From positions 1 to 64,000 of the forward strand of contig CAMDCN010000025.1 of assembly GCA_945890485.1 (NCBI GenBank): a stretch of 64,000 nucleotides of DNA. The letters are read 5' to 3'. Shown here piece by piece: positions 16,618 through 25,577 of this stretch. Origin of the DNA: Candidatus Sulfopaludibacter sp. SbA3. Lineage in GTDB: Bacteria > Acidobacteriota > Terriglobia > Bryobacterales > Bryobacteraceae. The position numbers and the translations under genes are program-made. The notes beneath the pieces were generated by a model that was not told the origin of the DNA, did not search any database, and worked only from the letters and a program-made list of their open reading frames with translations. The first letter of the stretch is position 1. Each line of letters starts with the position of its first letter.

Positions 16618-18006
16618 CTATTTTGCCACTGATAAATGGGCGAGCACCTGCTGCATGTCGGAATGGATGACAAAGTCGGCGGCGGCGCCCACTTCGTCGC
16701 CTTTGGGCTCGAAGGCAATGCCGGTTCCTGACTGCCGGAGGAGGCAGATATCGTTGGCGCTGTCGCCGACGGAGAGGATGCGGTTGGCGGGGATGCCGAG
16801 CTTTTCTTCGAGGTGGAGGAGGACGTTCCACTTGCAGATGGGATGGTCCGGGCAGCCGTTTTCGTGCTCGAAGATGGGGGAGAGGGTGATTTTCCCGGAG
16901 GCGACGCCGTTCTCAAAACGCATGAGGTTGGCGACGCTAAAGTCGGCGAAGACGCGGCGGCGGACTATCTCGGTGATGATGCGGTAGCTGTCGCTGACAA
17001 TCCCGACGCGGTAGCCTTCCTTGCGGAGCGCGACGATGGTTTCGCGGGCTCCCTCGCTGAGTTCCATGGTGCGTGAGACTTCCTCGAACGCCGCGCGGGG
17101 GACGCCGGCGAGAACTTTGGCTATGGCGATGGCACGCTCGGCTGGGGTGAGATCGTGACGGTCGAGGAACTCGCAGAGGGCATCATAACGGCCGGTCTGC
17201 TTGGCGAGGACGACGACGGAGCGGTCGCGGAGGAGGGTGCCGTCCATATCGAAGAGGGCGAGGCGCTCGGTACCTTCGAGGCGGCCGGTGACAATGGAGA
17301 ATTCGGCGCGGGATTGGCGCTCGACCTCCTCTACTTCAACAACCTGGTTGATGGAGAGGCGGCCATGGCGCTCGGCGCGGTGCATGAGGGCGCGGACGAC
17401 CTGCTTCGCCATTTCGCCCAGGGCTTCGAGAGTTTGGCTGTCATGTTCGAGGTGGCCGATATCGACTTCGGCGATGCGGGCTCCGGCGAAGTGAGCGTCA
17501 ATGAGAAGGGCGAGATCGACGCCGTAGTCGGTCTCGAAGTGAAGCTGTTCGAGGAGGGAGCGCCGGACCGCGATGATACCGCCCAGGGGTTGGGTGAACT
17601 TGGCGATTTCGGGAAAGAAGGTCTGGAGCAACGGGCGGGCCGTGAGGGCGGTGACGCGGCCGGCGCTGCGGCTGAAGCGGGCCTTGACGAAGTCGGCGCG
17701 GTCGAGGCGGATCGGCTCGGTGAGGAGTTCGATGAGTTGGTCATTGAGACCACGGAGGTCGCCGTCGAGGTAGACAAGGATGTCCCCGCGCGCGGCCTGG
17801 AGGCCGTCATCCATGGACGCACCTTTGCCGAGAAGGCTGCTGGTGATGACGCGAGCGCCGCCGCGGATGGCGGCTTCGGGAGTGCCATCGACGGAGCCAT
17901 CGTCGACCACAATGACCTCGCCGACTTCGGGGCAGCGGTGGGCGAGGGCGACCACATACTCGATGTTGGCGACTTCATTGAGGGCGGGGATGATGACAGT
18001 AACCAT
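16618..18006 (-). CDS. GT81-like glycosyltransferase fused to HAD phosphatase (probable glycosyl-glycerate synthase)
   Basis: This is a 462-residue fusion. Residues 1 to about 235 are a GT-A glycosyltransferase with the NDP-sugar/metal motif DGD at 81-83 and the GT81 (glucosyl-3-phosphoglycerate synthase-like) block FVKARFSRSAGRVT, ARPLLQTFFPEIAKFTQPLGG, TDYGVDLALLID. Residues 248-462 are a phosphoserine-phosphatase-like HAD domain with motif I DMDGT (253-257), motif II SDS and motif IV GDSANDI. The predicted reaction makes a sugar-3-phosphoglycerate and then dephosphorylates it to glucosyl- or mannosylglycerate, a compatible solute. The sugar is not predictable. It is the first gene of an operon with the cupin and ferredoxin-like genes. 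Confidence 0.8.
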   Translation of the reverse strand: MVTVIIPALNEVANIEYVVALAHRCPEVGEVIVVDDGSVDGTPEAAIRGGARVITSSLLGKGASMDDGLQAARGDILVYLDGDLRGLNDQLIELLTEPIRLDRADFVKARFSRSAGRVTALTARPLLQTFFPEIAKFTQPLGGIIAVRRSLLEQLHFETDYGVDLALLIDAHFAGARIAEVDIGHLEHDSQTLEALGEMAKQVVRALMHRAERHGRLSINQVVEVEEVERQSRAEFSIVTGRLEGTERLALFDMDGTLLRDRSVVVLAKQTGRYDALCEFLDRHDLTPAERAIAIAKVLAGVPRAAFEEVSRTMELSEGARETIVALRKEGYRVGIVSDSYRIITEIVRRRVFADFSVANLMRFENGVASGKITLSPIFEHENGCPDHPICKWNVLLHLEEKLGIPANRILSVGDSANDICLLRQSGTGIAFEPKGDEVGAAADFVIHSDMQQVLAHLSVAK

Positions 18007-18076
18007 ACATTTAGGCTAGCGACCGGACATGGGATCTGACTATCCCGGAAACACACCAGAGATAGGATGAGAGGGT

Positions 18077-19378
18077 ATGCGATCACGGGCGACTTGGATC
18101 TTGTTGGTGGCGACCTTAGCGCAGGTCTTGCTAGTGGCGACGGCTTTGGGGGTGCTGGTCTGGCGGCTGCGGACGATCCAGGCGGACATGGTGCGGCTGG
18201 CGAACGAGGAGACGGCGTTGCTGCGGCGATTTGGGGATGCGCAGGTGGATCTGCTGCAGGTATCGAACCTGGTGAGGGATAACATCATCCTGGACGGGCC
18301 GGCGCAGGCGCGAGCCAAGATGGAGTTGGACAAGTTGCTGGGGGAGCTTTCGCAAAAGCGCCTGGACGAAGGGCAGGCGATACCGGGGGAGTTGCGGGAG
18401 CCGGTGGCCGTAGTGGAGAGTGCACGGCGGGAGTACTTTGCCGGAGCGCGGACTGTGAGCGAGTGGGAGGACGTGGAGCGGAAGGCGAACGGGCCGCGGT
18501 ATCTGCGGGAGGTGTTGGGACCGACGCGCGACGAATTCGCCCAGACGGTGCGGCAGATTCAGGACCTGGTGGCGACGTTGCGGCAAAGCCGGAACGAGGA
18601 GACGCGGGGGGCCATGGATGAGCTGCGGGGCTTGATTCTCCGACTCTTGGTGGCGGTGGTGGCGCTGGGACTGATCGTGACGGCGGTGGCGCTTTGGTAC
18701 ATCCGGAAATACGTGGAGCGGCTGCGTCAGTTGTCGCAGCATCTGGTGGAGGCGCAGGAGGGAGAGCGGAAGAGATTGGCGCGGGAGCTGCATGACGAGG
18801 TAGGCCAGATTCTGACGGCGTTGCGGGTGCAGTTGGGTCAGATTGAGCCGGCGAATGGGACGTCGCGGCAGCACGCCGAGCAGGCGACGGAGTTGGCTGA
18901 CCGGTCGCTGCGGTCGGTGCGAGAGATGGCGCGGGGGCTACGGCCGGCGATGCTGGATGACTTGGGATTGGGGTCGGCTTTGCGATGGCTGACGAAGGAC
19001 TTTGGGAAGCATTCGGGGCTGGAGGTGGAGTTGCAGATGAGCGGGGAGTTGGCGGACCTGGACGACGCGCACCGGACGTGCGTATACCGGGTGGTGCAGG
19101 AGTCGCTGACGAACTGCGCCAAGCACGCGCGGGCCTCGGAGGTGAAAGTGGCGGTGGAGGAGAGCAAGGACGAGATCCGGCTGACCGTGACGGATGACGG
19201 GGTGGGCATGGGAAAGCGGGGCGGCGAGGGGATCGGGATTCTGGGGATGCAGGAGCGGGTGGCGGAGTTGGGGGGCAAGTGCGAGGTGGATTCCGAGCCG
19301 GGAGAAGGGACGGTGGTTCGGGCGCGGTGGCCTCGGGGGAAGAGTGAAGTCGTGGTGGCGGCGGGGGTTGACCGGTAG
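18077..19378 (+). CDS. Sensor histidine kinase, NarL/LiaS-type (HisKA_3)
   Basis: This 433-residue inner-membrane kinase has a first membrane helix at about 7-29, an extracytoplasmic helical sensor domain at 30-185 and a second membrane helix at about 187-208. The dimerisation/phosphoacceptor motif is ERKRLARELHDEVGQ with H239. A HATPase_c domain lies at 330-425 (QESLTNCAKHA, TDDGVGMG, GIGILGMQERV). It should autophosphorylate and pass phosphate to the response regulator encoded 133 bases downstream. The stimulus is unknown. It is transcribed divergently from the GT81 operon, 70 bases away. Confidence 0.93.
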   Translation: MRSRATWILLVATLAQVLLVATALGVLVWRLRTIQADMVRLANEETALLRRFGDAQVDLLQVSNLVRDNIILDGPAQARAKMELDKLLGELSQKRLDEGQAIPGELREPVAVVESARREYFAGARTVSEWEDVERKANGPRYLREVLGPTRDEFAQTVRQIQDLVATLRQSRNEETRGAMDELRGLILRLLVAVVALGLIVTAVALWYIRKYVERLRQLSQHLVEAQEGERKRLARELHDEVGQILTALRVQLGQIEPANGTSRQHAEQATELADRSLRSVREMARGLRPAMLDDLGLGSALRWLTKDFGKHSGLEVELQMSGELADLDDAHRTCVYRVVQESLTNCAKHARASEVKVAVEESKDEIRLTVTDDGVGMGKRGGEGIGILGMQERVAELGGKCEVDSEPGEGTVVRARWPRGKSEVVVAAGVDR

Positions 19379-19511
19379 GGTTTGGTTCCTGGCGGCTGGG
19401 GTGCGCTCGATAGGGAATGGAGCCGGGCTGGCTGCGGGCGGTTGGTGGGGCGTTGGGAATCGGACTGCAGTGATTGGCGGCCAGATGGCGGGTCGAGGAG
19501 AATGGAGGGGA

Positions 19512-20156
19512 ATGATTCAGATACTGATCGCGGATGACCATGGGATTGTGCGGCAGGGGACCCGTTCTTTACTGGAGCGCGAGCCGGACCTAGAGGTTGT
19601 CGGCGAGGCCGAAGACGGGCGGACCGCGGTGGAACTAGCCGAGAAACTGAAGCCGCACGTGATCGTGATGGATATCGCCATGCCACAACTGAATGGACTG
19701 GATGCGGCGGCGCAGATCGTCCGGCGGCAGCCCGAGGCGGGAATCATCATCCTCTCCATGCACGAAGAGGAGGACTACCTCGTTCGGGCACTTTCGGCGG
19801 GCGTGAAGGGCTACCTGCTGAAAGACACGGCGCAGATGGATCTTGTCCGGGCCGTGCGGGCGGTCGCGCAGAAGAAGGCGTACTTCAGCCCGGCCGTGGC
19901 CCAGATGCTCGTCGACGACTTTACCCGGCAGATGCAGAAAAAGGGGGTTGAGGACTCCTACAATCTACTGACGGAACGGGAGAAGGAGATCCTGCAACTG
20001 CTGGCCGAAGGGAAATCGAACAAGGAAGCGGCGGGGGTTTTGAACGTGAGCCCGTATACGATCGAGACGCACCGGACGAACATGATGCAGAAGTTGAACC
20101 TGCACAATACGGCGGAAATCGTGCTTTATGCCGTCCGCAAGAAGATCATCAGCTAG
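19512..20156 (+). CDS. NarL/FixJ-family response regulator
   Basis: This 214-residue cytoplasmic transcription factor has a receiver domain with D8/D9, phosphoacceptor D54 (IVMDIAMP) and the GVKGYLLKD lysine. The LuxR-type helix-turn-helix lies at about 148-210 (LTEREKEILQLLAEGKSNKEAA, TIETHRTNMMQKL). The ATG at 19512 has a GGAGG three to four bases upstream; the frame stays open upstream but is not protein-like. It is the partner of the preceding histidine kinase. Its last four bases overlap the convergent terminase-like gene. Confidence 0.95.
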   Translation: MIQILIADDHGIVRQGTRSLLEREPDLEVVGEAEDGRTAVELAEKLKPHVIVMDIAMPQLNGLDAAAQIVRRQPEAGIIILSMHEEEDYLVRALSAGVKGYLLKDTAQMDLVRAVRAVAQKKAYFSPAVAQMLVDDFTRQMQKKGVEDSYNLLTEREKEILQLLAEGKSNKEAAGVLNVSPYTIETHRTNMMQKLNLHNTAEIVLYAVRKKIIS

Positions 20157-21592
20157 ATCACTCGCTGGACGGCAAAGACCGGCGTATGGCCGGGCAGCCC
20201 GATGAGATCCTTGTGGTCCTCGACGGCCTGCCAGATCGCTAACGACAGTGCCATGATGAGGTCGTCGTGCTCCTGCTGGCGGCCGCTGGGTTCGAATTGA
20301 ATCAGCTCTCGCTCCAGGAAGTCCATACCGGCGGCTGGCCTTTCGATTTTGATGAGGCCTCGCTCGAAGAGGAGCTTCAGTCTTGTGAGTAGGTCCGTTC
20401 TGGGGATGCTGTAGTAGTTGTCCGCTAACTGCCGGGCCTGATAGCCGCTCGAGATCGTGACGGGCTTCAGCAGCAGTCCATTGCGGTCCCCGCGAAGCAG
20501 TTCGATGACCGTGTGCCCGTTTCCGGTCGCATCGACGAGCAGCGTTCCCGGGTGCCGCAACGCGGCCAGCAACGGGAACGTTTGGGCCGCATCCCTGACG
20601 AAGCGCGGCAATCCGGTGGTTTCATAACCCAGGGGCAGGCGCGCGGCATACCGCACGGTTAACTGCGGCAGACGGGTAAAGCCTTGGGTTGCGGGATTTC
20701 TTGGGCCATGGGACCAAGTGAGTTCGACAACGATGAGAGCGCTATGATCCTGCCGCTTGCCGAGGTCGAGGCCGAAGTAATAGCGGGTTTCGCCCTGGAG
20801 CGCGAATGTTGGCACCGGCGCGACCGCGACGAACGACGCCTGGACCTGCTCCCGCGTGAGTAACTGGACGCCCTGGGAGACAAACTGGCAGAGATACTCC
20901 TGAGCGTAGGAAAGCTCTCCGTGCAGATAACGTTCGGCAGCCAGAAATTCGGGGGTGAACCGGGGACATTGGTCCGCCGTGATAGCGAAGCGGGCGAAGC
21001 CGTTTTCCTGGTCGTGCCAGAAGCGGGCGAATTCACCGGCCTGGCCATGGGGTGTTGAGAGCACCCAGAGGCTGCCGCGACTGATGCCGAGACTGGGCGT
21101 GATGGAACGAAAGATGCCGTCGGGGACGAACGCGGCCTCGTCGACGATGATGAGCCGGGCTTGGGAGTAGCCTCGGGACGTTGCGGAAATGGCCGGGCGG
21201 GCGACCAGACGGGAGCCGTTGGGAAGCCGGAGCGATTGTTTGTTGATGCCATCGCCGCGGATGCGGAAGCCGAGTTCGGCAGCGAATTCGCGGGCTTTTT
21301 CGAGGATTTCGCCGGCTTGGGAGCCGACGGGCCCGATCATCAGGATGAGCGATCCGGGGTATCGAAGGGCCAGATAGAGCGCCCGGAGCGCGGCCACGGT
21401 GCTTTTGCCGACCTGGCGGGAGGTACAGGCGATGACACGCAGAGCGTCGCACTCGAGAATCGGTTTTTGGAGCGGATCGGCTTCGAAGCCGAAGGTTTGG
21501 CGGGCCCATTCGGCTACGCTTTCGGGCATGCTGGCGGCTATTTGCGTGATAGCGACAGCCCAGGAAAGGGGATAGTCCTTGATTTCTCTCAT
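20153..21592 (-). CDS. Terminase large-subunit-like ATPase/nuclease
   Basis: This 479-residue protein has all the parts of a phage DNA-packaging motor. The Walker A-like TSRQVGKST is at 57-65, the Walker B LIIVDEAAF has D151-E152, and the coupling segment is VLSTPHG. An RNase-H-fold nuclease follows with acidic residues D276 (GLDLGKRQDHS), D354 (LLVDATGNG) and D443/D444 (EHDDLIMALS). The start chosen is the ATG at 21592, one base after the stop of the upstream partner gene. No capsid, portal, holin or integrase gene is nearby, so this is a stand-alone copy. It may be domesticated, a remnant, or part of an unknown system. All catalytic residues appear intact. Confidence 0.85.
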   Translation of the reverse strand: MREIKDYPLSWAVAITQIAASMPESVAEWARQTFGFEADPLQKPILECDALRVIACTSRQVGKSTVAALRALYLALRYPGSLILMIGPVGSQAGEILEKAREFAAELGFRIRGDGINKQSLRLPNGSRLVARPAISATSRGYSQARLIIVDEAAFVPDGIFRSITPSLGISRGSLWVLSTPHGQAGEFARFWHDQENGFARFAITADQCPRFTPEFLAAERYLHGELSYAQEYLCQFVSQGVQLLTREQVQASFVAVAPVPTFALQGETRYYFGLDLGKRQDHSALIVVELTWSHGPRNPATQGFTRLPQLTVRYAARLPLGYETTGLPRFVRDAAQTFPLLAALRHPGTLLVDATGNGHTVIELLRGDRNGLLLKPVTISSGYQARQLADNYYSIPRTDLLTRLKLLFERGLIKIERPAAGMDFLERELIQFEPSGRQQEHDDLIMALSLAIWQAVEDHKDLIGLPGHTPVFAVQRVI

Positions 21593-21593
21593 G

Positions 21594-22370
21594 CTAGGCC
21601 GCGAATTTGGGGATTGGCTTGGGATACCGTTTGCGCAATTCCGTGACGTCGTAGTGAGGCGCACATTTCTTCAGAAGTGGCTCATCGTAAAGGAGTTGCA
21701 CCACAAACCGGGGTAGCGGAAAGTTGGGTTCCTTTTTGGCTTGGTCGGCGAGTTTCAGCATCTCGTTGACGACGTGTTGCGGCGGATCCGGGTAGCTGAG
21801 CACCTCTGAGTCCGCGGTGATATCGACCGGCTCCGGCGGCAACATCGGGAACGACTTCTTGATTCGTTCGAGGAGCTGCACGAATTTGTTCCAGGCGGCC
21901 AGATGCGCCTTTTTCTTGCGCTCGAGGAAGCGGAAAACTTTGTCGTTGTTTGCGGCACGCTGAATTGCGTTATGGCTATGGTGGACATCCGGCACGTCGG
22001 GCCATTCGCGCCGCACGTTATCGTGTTCGACCTGGAGCTGTAACGTTTCGAGGTTCTCGTAGCGTTCGAGTTGAAACTGCTCGGCGGTGATATGGCGGAC
22101 GATGCCGAGCTCTACTTCCGAAGCTGGCCGGTACTGCCGCAGATTGGCCTGATGGAGATGGACGTAGGCCTTGCGATCTTCCACCGAGAGGACGGTTGCG
22201 AATGCTGGTAGAACATCGTCGTGGACGTCGACGAATTTGCCGACGGCGATGGCATTCATGGAACTGCGATGCTTGCCTTCGATGGTGACGGGGCCTTTGC
22301 TTTTGGCTCCGTTGCGACGGGCTGTTTCGGCGCGACGCTGCTTCTGTTCTTCGGTCAGGACCTTTTTCAT
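21594..22370 (-). CDS. Uncharacterised protein coupled to the terminase-like gene
   Basis: This 258-residue protein has the N-terminal signature ARRNGAKSKGPVTIEGKHRSS, seen (from memory) in many acidobacterial and planctomycete proteins of unknown role. A helical middle (EVELGIVRHITAEQFQLERYENLETLQLQ) and a basic helical segment (RFLERKKKAHLAAWNKFVQLLERIKK) follow. It ends one base before the terminase ATG, so the two are almost certainly co-translated. This is the usual place of a terminase small subunit, which would fit a basic helical protein, but no small-subunit homology is recognisable. The partial gene at the window start seems to be a relative. Confidence 0.75.
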   Translation of the reverse strand: MKKVLTEEQKQRRAETARRNGAKSKGPVTIEGKHRSSMNAIAVGKFVDVHDDVLPAFATVLSVEDRKAYVHLHQANLRQYRPASEVELGIVRHITAEQFQLERYENLETLQLQVEHDNVRREWPDVPDVHHSHNAIQRAANNDKVFRFLERKKKAHLAAWNKFVQLLERIKKSFPMLPPEPVDITADSEVLSYPDPPQHVVNEMLKLADQAKKEPNFPLPRFVVQLLYDEPLLKKCAPHYDVTELRKRYPKPIPKFAA

Positions 22371-23405
22371 GGGAGGTTACTCCGCGCTAGAATTGGCGCC
22401 GCCTCGACGAGAGGAGGGAGCCGATTCCACGATGGCGGATGGGATGGGGCAACCAGGCTACCTACTTCGTGGGTTGGCCGGAAGTGATTGCAGAGAAGGA
22501 GGTTAAGCGACTAAAAAATATCCGAACACTCTGTGACTGCCCAACTTTTGATTGGAAAACATCATAGAACTCGATCTATTCGACCTCTGAAACGAGGCGC
22601 TCCGCACCTTCCTCCCTTGGCCGGAATCCTCGAACGGGTGGGAGACGCAAAATGTACTGCGTTCGTGTAAGGATGAAAGCGAATAGGGCATTGAGCGCCC
22701 GCGCCGTTGCCCCAGACAAGACCCACGGTAAAGGTGATGGCTATTCGAAACCGACGGGGCTCGGGGTCTCTACGCCGTGCTCGCCCAAGTGCAGTAAGGC
22801 TTTGTTATCGCCATCTTCGCCCCGTCGCGGTGTTGAGCTTATGTATCCCCCTAGCGGATGCCTACGAGGCCAAGGTTGGCGATGCACCGCTTCCGGATGA
22901 GGATATCGCCACAGTGTTGCAAGCGGGCGGGGGCCGACTCTCGTCGCGACGCGTTTGAACCGCCTACATGGGAGCAGTTTATTTCGGCCGACTCAGTGAC
23001 GGAGCGGGAACACGGATGGGACCGCGCAGCCAGGTCCACGATCGCCGAAGAGCGTCGCCGGTTTCTCGATGAGGGATTTGGCCGTGCTGCTGGTGGCACC
23101 ATACACCGTGAGATGGCAGTGCGCGGCACTAAAGTCGACGCGAATATGAGGGAGGCATGCTCGGCACTCGCAACCGTCGATTTGCCGATTGGCATCACGC
23201 TACTGCATTCTGGCTACGCCATGGGTACCCGCGATGCACACCACTTCCGAATGGGCCCTGGACTGAAGGGCTGTTCTTTGCCGCTAGCTGGAAGGCCCCT
23301 TCCGATCCTGATGGAAAAGTACTAGCAGGGTTGCTCGTTGCGGTTTAGTCGCCGACCGAATCAGCGAGGTCTGCAGCCAATCCCGGACCACTGGCGGAGA
23401 CGGGG
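22371..23405. other. Gene-poor region, no supported gene
   Basis: About 1 kb upstream of the terminase pair holds only short open frames without protein-like composition, starts or ribosome sites. A frame at 22858-23325 and the overlapping frame near 23157-23348 look weakly protein-like in pieces, which may reflect a decayed gene. Nothing can be named with confidence. Confidence 0.5.
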
Positions 23406-23777
23406 CTACCCGGCATCTTCTTTGGGGATCACAGCGATGAAGACGCCAGAACCATAGTCGCGCTCTTTCCACGTCCCGGTCAGAATCGCGTTGGTTGGGG
23501 TATCCGATCGCGCCGCTTCGTAGACGAACCCATCTCCATTGCAAACGTAGAGCCCGTACTCATTGCGGTTGAATCGGTAGGACGTGCCCGGATCTTGGTT
23601 CCACTCTTCCGGCGGGTCGAAGGCTATGCTGAGGCCGCTGACCGCGGGCTTGGCCGGGATCCTGTCACACTTCCATACCCTACCTGCAAACTCTCGATCC
23701 GCCCCCTTTAGGCGGAGGTCGTCCAATGAATCAAAGGTCCAATAATACAATGCCTCGTCGCTCTGTAAGTCAATCAT
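23406..23777 (-). CDS. Hypothetical protein
   Basis: This 123-residue protein has an ATG start and a protein-like, aromatic-rich composition (ALYYWTFDSLDDLRLKG, GTSYRFNRNEYGLYVCNGDGF, TWKERDYGSGVFIAVIP). It has no signal peptide, no membrane segment and no motif I recognise. It stands alone in a gene-poor stretch, on the same strand as the Cas4-like gene 416 bases upstream. It may be cargo of the accessory region. Confidence 0.5.
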   Translation of the reverse strand: MIDLQSDEALYYWTFDSLDDLRLKGADREFAGRVWKCDRIPAKPAVSGLSIAFDPPEEWNQDPGTSYRFNRNEYGLYVCNGDGFVYEAARSDTPTNAILTGTWKERDYGSGVFIAVIPKEDAG

Positions 23778-24193
23778 TGGCGAATTCTAGCATAGTAGTA
23801 TCTGGAACAAGAGTACTAAGATATTCGAAACCACCCTTGGGAGCACTGTGCGGAGGCGGACCATCGGCCAGCGTCAGAGGCTTCCGGCGGACTGAGCGCT
23901 AAGTGGCAGTTCGCTTATGCAGGTATGTTTTCAGGCGATTACTGTTTCGACGGGGGCGGTCCACACTCAGTGGACGGAAGGGCGCAGGTGCGCATGCCCC
24001 AGTTCGTCACGGATACTCCGATGACTAGCAACTCAAGATGGCGAGAGCGATTTCTTGCGTAGCGTTGGCACTGACTTTGAGCGCGACCGCCTCCGAAGCA
24101 AGGGGACCCGAAGCCATATCAGGGAACTCTGACGAAAGAGTTCGGACTTGGAGTTTACGGCTACATGCTGAAACGCCCCGGCGCTGACGCGAT
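23778..24193. other. Non-coding or decayed spacer
   Basis: This 416-base gap lies between the Cas4-like gene and the small hypothetical gene. I see no gene, strong hairpin, tRNA or repeat array here. Confidence 0.5.
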
Positions 24194-25117
24194 TCACGAC
24201 AGTCCGACGTATGGGCCCGCTGGTGTCGAACACAACTCGAATGCGTTGTATAAGCATTGGGCACATTTAGCCGGTTTAGTCGTTGGCATCGGCGGGCGGG
24301 AGCCAGACCAGAACTGTTCGAAGAACTCCAGTTCTCTTTCTGCATTGGCGCGAACATATCGGAACACCCTGAGATTCACCGAGGCCCCATCGCCGACGGG
24401 CATCTTGAGCCAGTTCCAATTCAAGAGGCCGGGCTGCCGCTCCACGATTTGAGCTGCAGCATCTCTGAACTGATTGGCTGCTGCCTCAGCGCCGATGCCT
24501 TGAATGATCGTTTCAGCATGTTCTCGGGGAATTAAGACGCAGCTCAAAAGCAGATCGTGAACATCTACGCCAGACTCCTCCAGCAGGTATCCGTAGATGA
24601 GCAATTGAACACGGTGGCTCATCTGCAATTGATTGGAATCAGTGACCTTATATTCAATCACTGATCGCGCCTTACCCTCCTCGAAACACACCGCATCCGG
24701 CGCGCCCACGAGGGGAATCCCGCGAAAGTTCGTACGCAGGGGGGATTCCACCAGCCAGACCCTTCCTCCGAGTTGAAGGCGAACGGCAAGCTCCTCCGGT
24801 TGAAGTGGAACCGCGCCTGCAGCGAGCTCATGGTGCGTCCTTTGACCCATAAACGCCAGTCGCTCCTGGACCACGGCCTCCGCTGAGGATTGCTCAGCCT
24901 CTCTTGGCACCGAGATGAGTTCACCGGGATTCTTGAGCCAGAGTTCGACTCGCTTCTCGCAGTAGGACTGCTCAGCTACATAGAAGGCGAAAAGGGAAGC
25001 AAATGGATATCGGGCCCAGGGGGTCTTCTGCTGGTGCGTGGGCCCAGCCATTTTTCGCTTAGTGACCTTTTTCTTCGGTGTCCGGGGTCCGCTCATTGTG
25101 CCACGCCTCTTGGTCAA
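24194..25117 (-). CDS. Cas4/Dna2-like Fe-S PD-(D/E)XK nuclease
   Basis: This 307-residue protein has the residue pattern of Cas4-type exonucleases. It shows an N-terminal Cys (C53 in YCEKRVEL), a histidine (H95/H96), D141 in GAPDAV, E155-x-K157 in VIEYKVTD, the Q-x3-Y of QLLIYGYLLE (Q171, Y175) and a C-terminal cysteine trio C285, C288, C296 (CAQCLYNAFELC). The four cysteines should hold a 4Fe-4S cluster. The basic N-terminal ~30 residues may be extra; ATGs at residues 8 and 23 are alternative starts. No cas1, cas2 or CRISPR array is present. It is divergent from the type I restriction operon, so a role in defence or DNA repair is possible. Confidence 0.8.
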   Translation of the reverse strand: MTKRRGTMSGPRTPKKKVTKRKMAGPTHQQKTPWARYPFASLFAFYVAEQSYCEKRVELWLKNPGELISVPREAEQSSAEAVVQERLAFMGQRTHHELAAGAVPLQPEELAVRLQLGGRVWLVESPLRTNFRGIPLVGAPDAVCFEEGKARSVIEYKVTDSNQLQMSHRVQLLIYGYLLEESGVDVHDLLLSCVLIPREHAETIIQGIGAEAAANQFRDAAAQIVERQPGLLNWNWLKMPVGDGASVNLRVFRYVRANAERELEFFEQFWSGSRPPMPTTKPAKCAQCLYNAFELCSTPAGPYVGLS

Positions 25118-25577
25118 TATCGGCGTCGAGGTGACGAAACTTTATTCAAGACCGCCGTGAGCCAGAGGCTCCGTTTGGGTTGGTCGGCATACCATGTAAC
25201 GAATGCATGGGCGAACCAGCATCACGGCGAAATTGTTGTGGAGAAATGAAGGCATGTTACCGGCTAGATCTCGGTGGTCCACACGCACGCCTTTAACAGC
25301 AAAGATGGAAATGTCGAGCCTAAGAACGCCGTCCCCAGTTGATTTGGGATGACCCGTATCGAGAGGGCAGGACTGCAACAGGTTAAGAGGCTTTAGGATG
25401 TGGCAGAATTGAGTTTCAATTCAATCGTCGCCGCGCTGCGTCAGCTCTGGGTGGCTTGTTTCGGGTTGGTCAGAAGGCGTTCTGATCCAGCCCCACCCAA
25501 GCACTGATTCGCTCCCCGGAACCTGCCCTGCGGCTTCGACTGAGATTGTTGAGGAACGGCGATAAGGCGGAGCTTTG
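25118..25577. other. Intergenic region upstream of hsdM
   Basis: This 460-base gap between the divergent Cas4-like and hsdM genes should hold both promoters. A short inverted repeat (ATTGA at 25408-25412, TCAAT at 25421-25425) is the only structure seen. No convincing gene or sigma-70 promoter stands out. Confidence 0.4.

Noticed and set aside
22680-22800. Possible tyrosine-recombinase N-terminus (LSARAVAPDK, then ETDGARGLYAVL in another frame)
   Set aside because: Only short pieces in different frames; no catalytic region found.
22858-23325. Plus-strand frame of 155 codons
   Set aside because: No ribosome site, no recognisable domain, overlapped by similar frames on both strands.
24890-25249. 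Plus-strand frame antisense to the Cas4-like gene
   Set aside because: Mostly a shadow of conserved minus-strand coding; no start signal.
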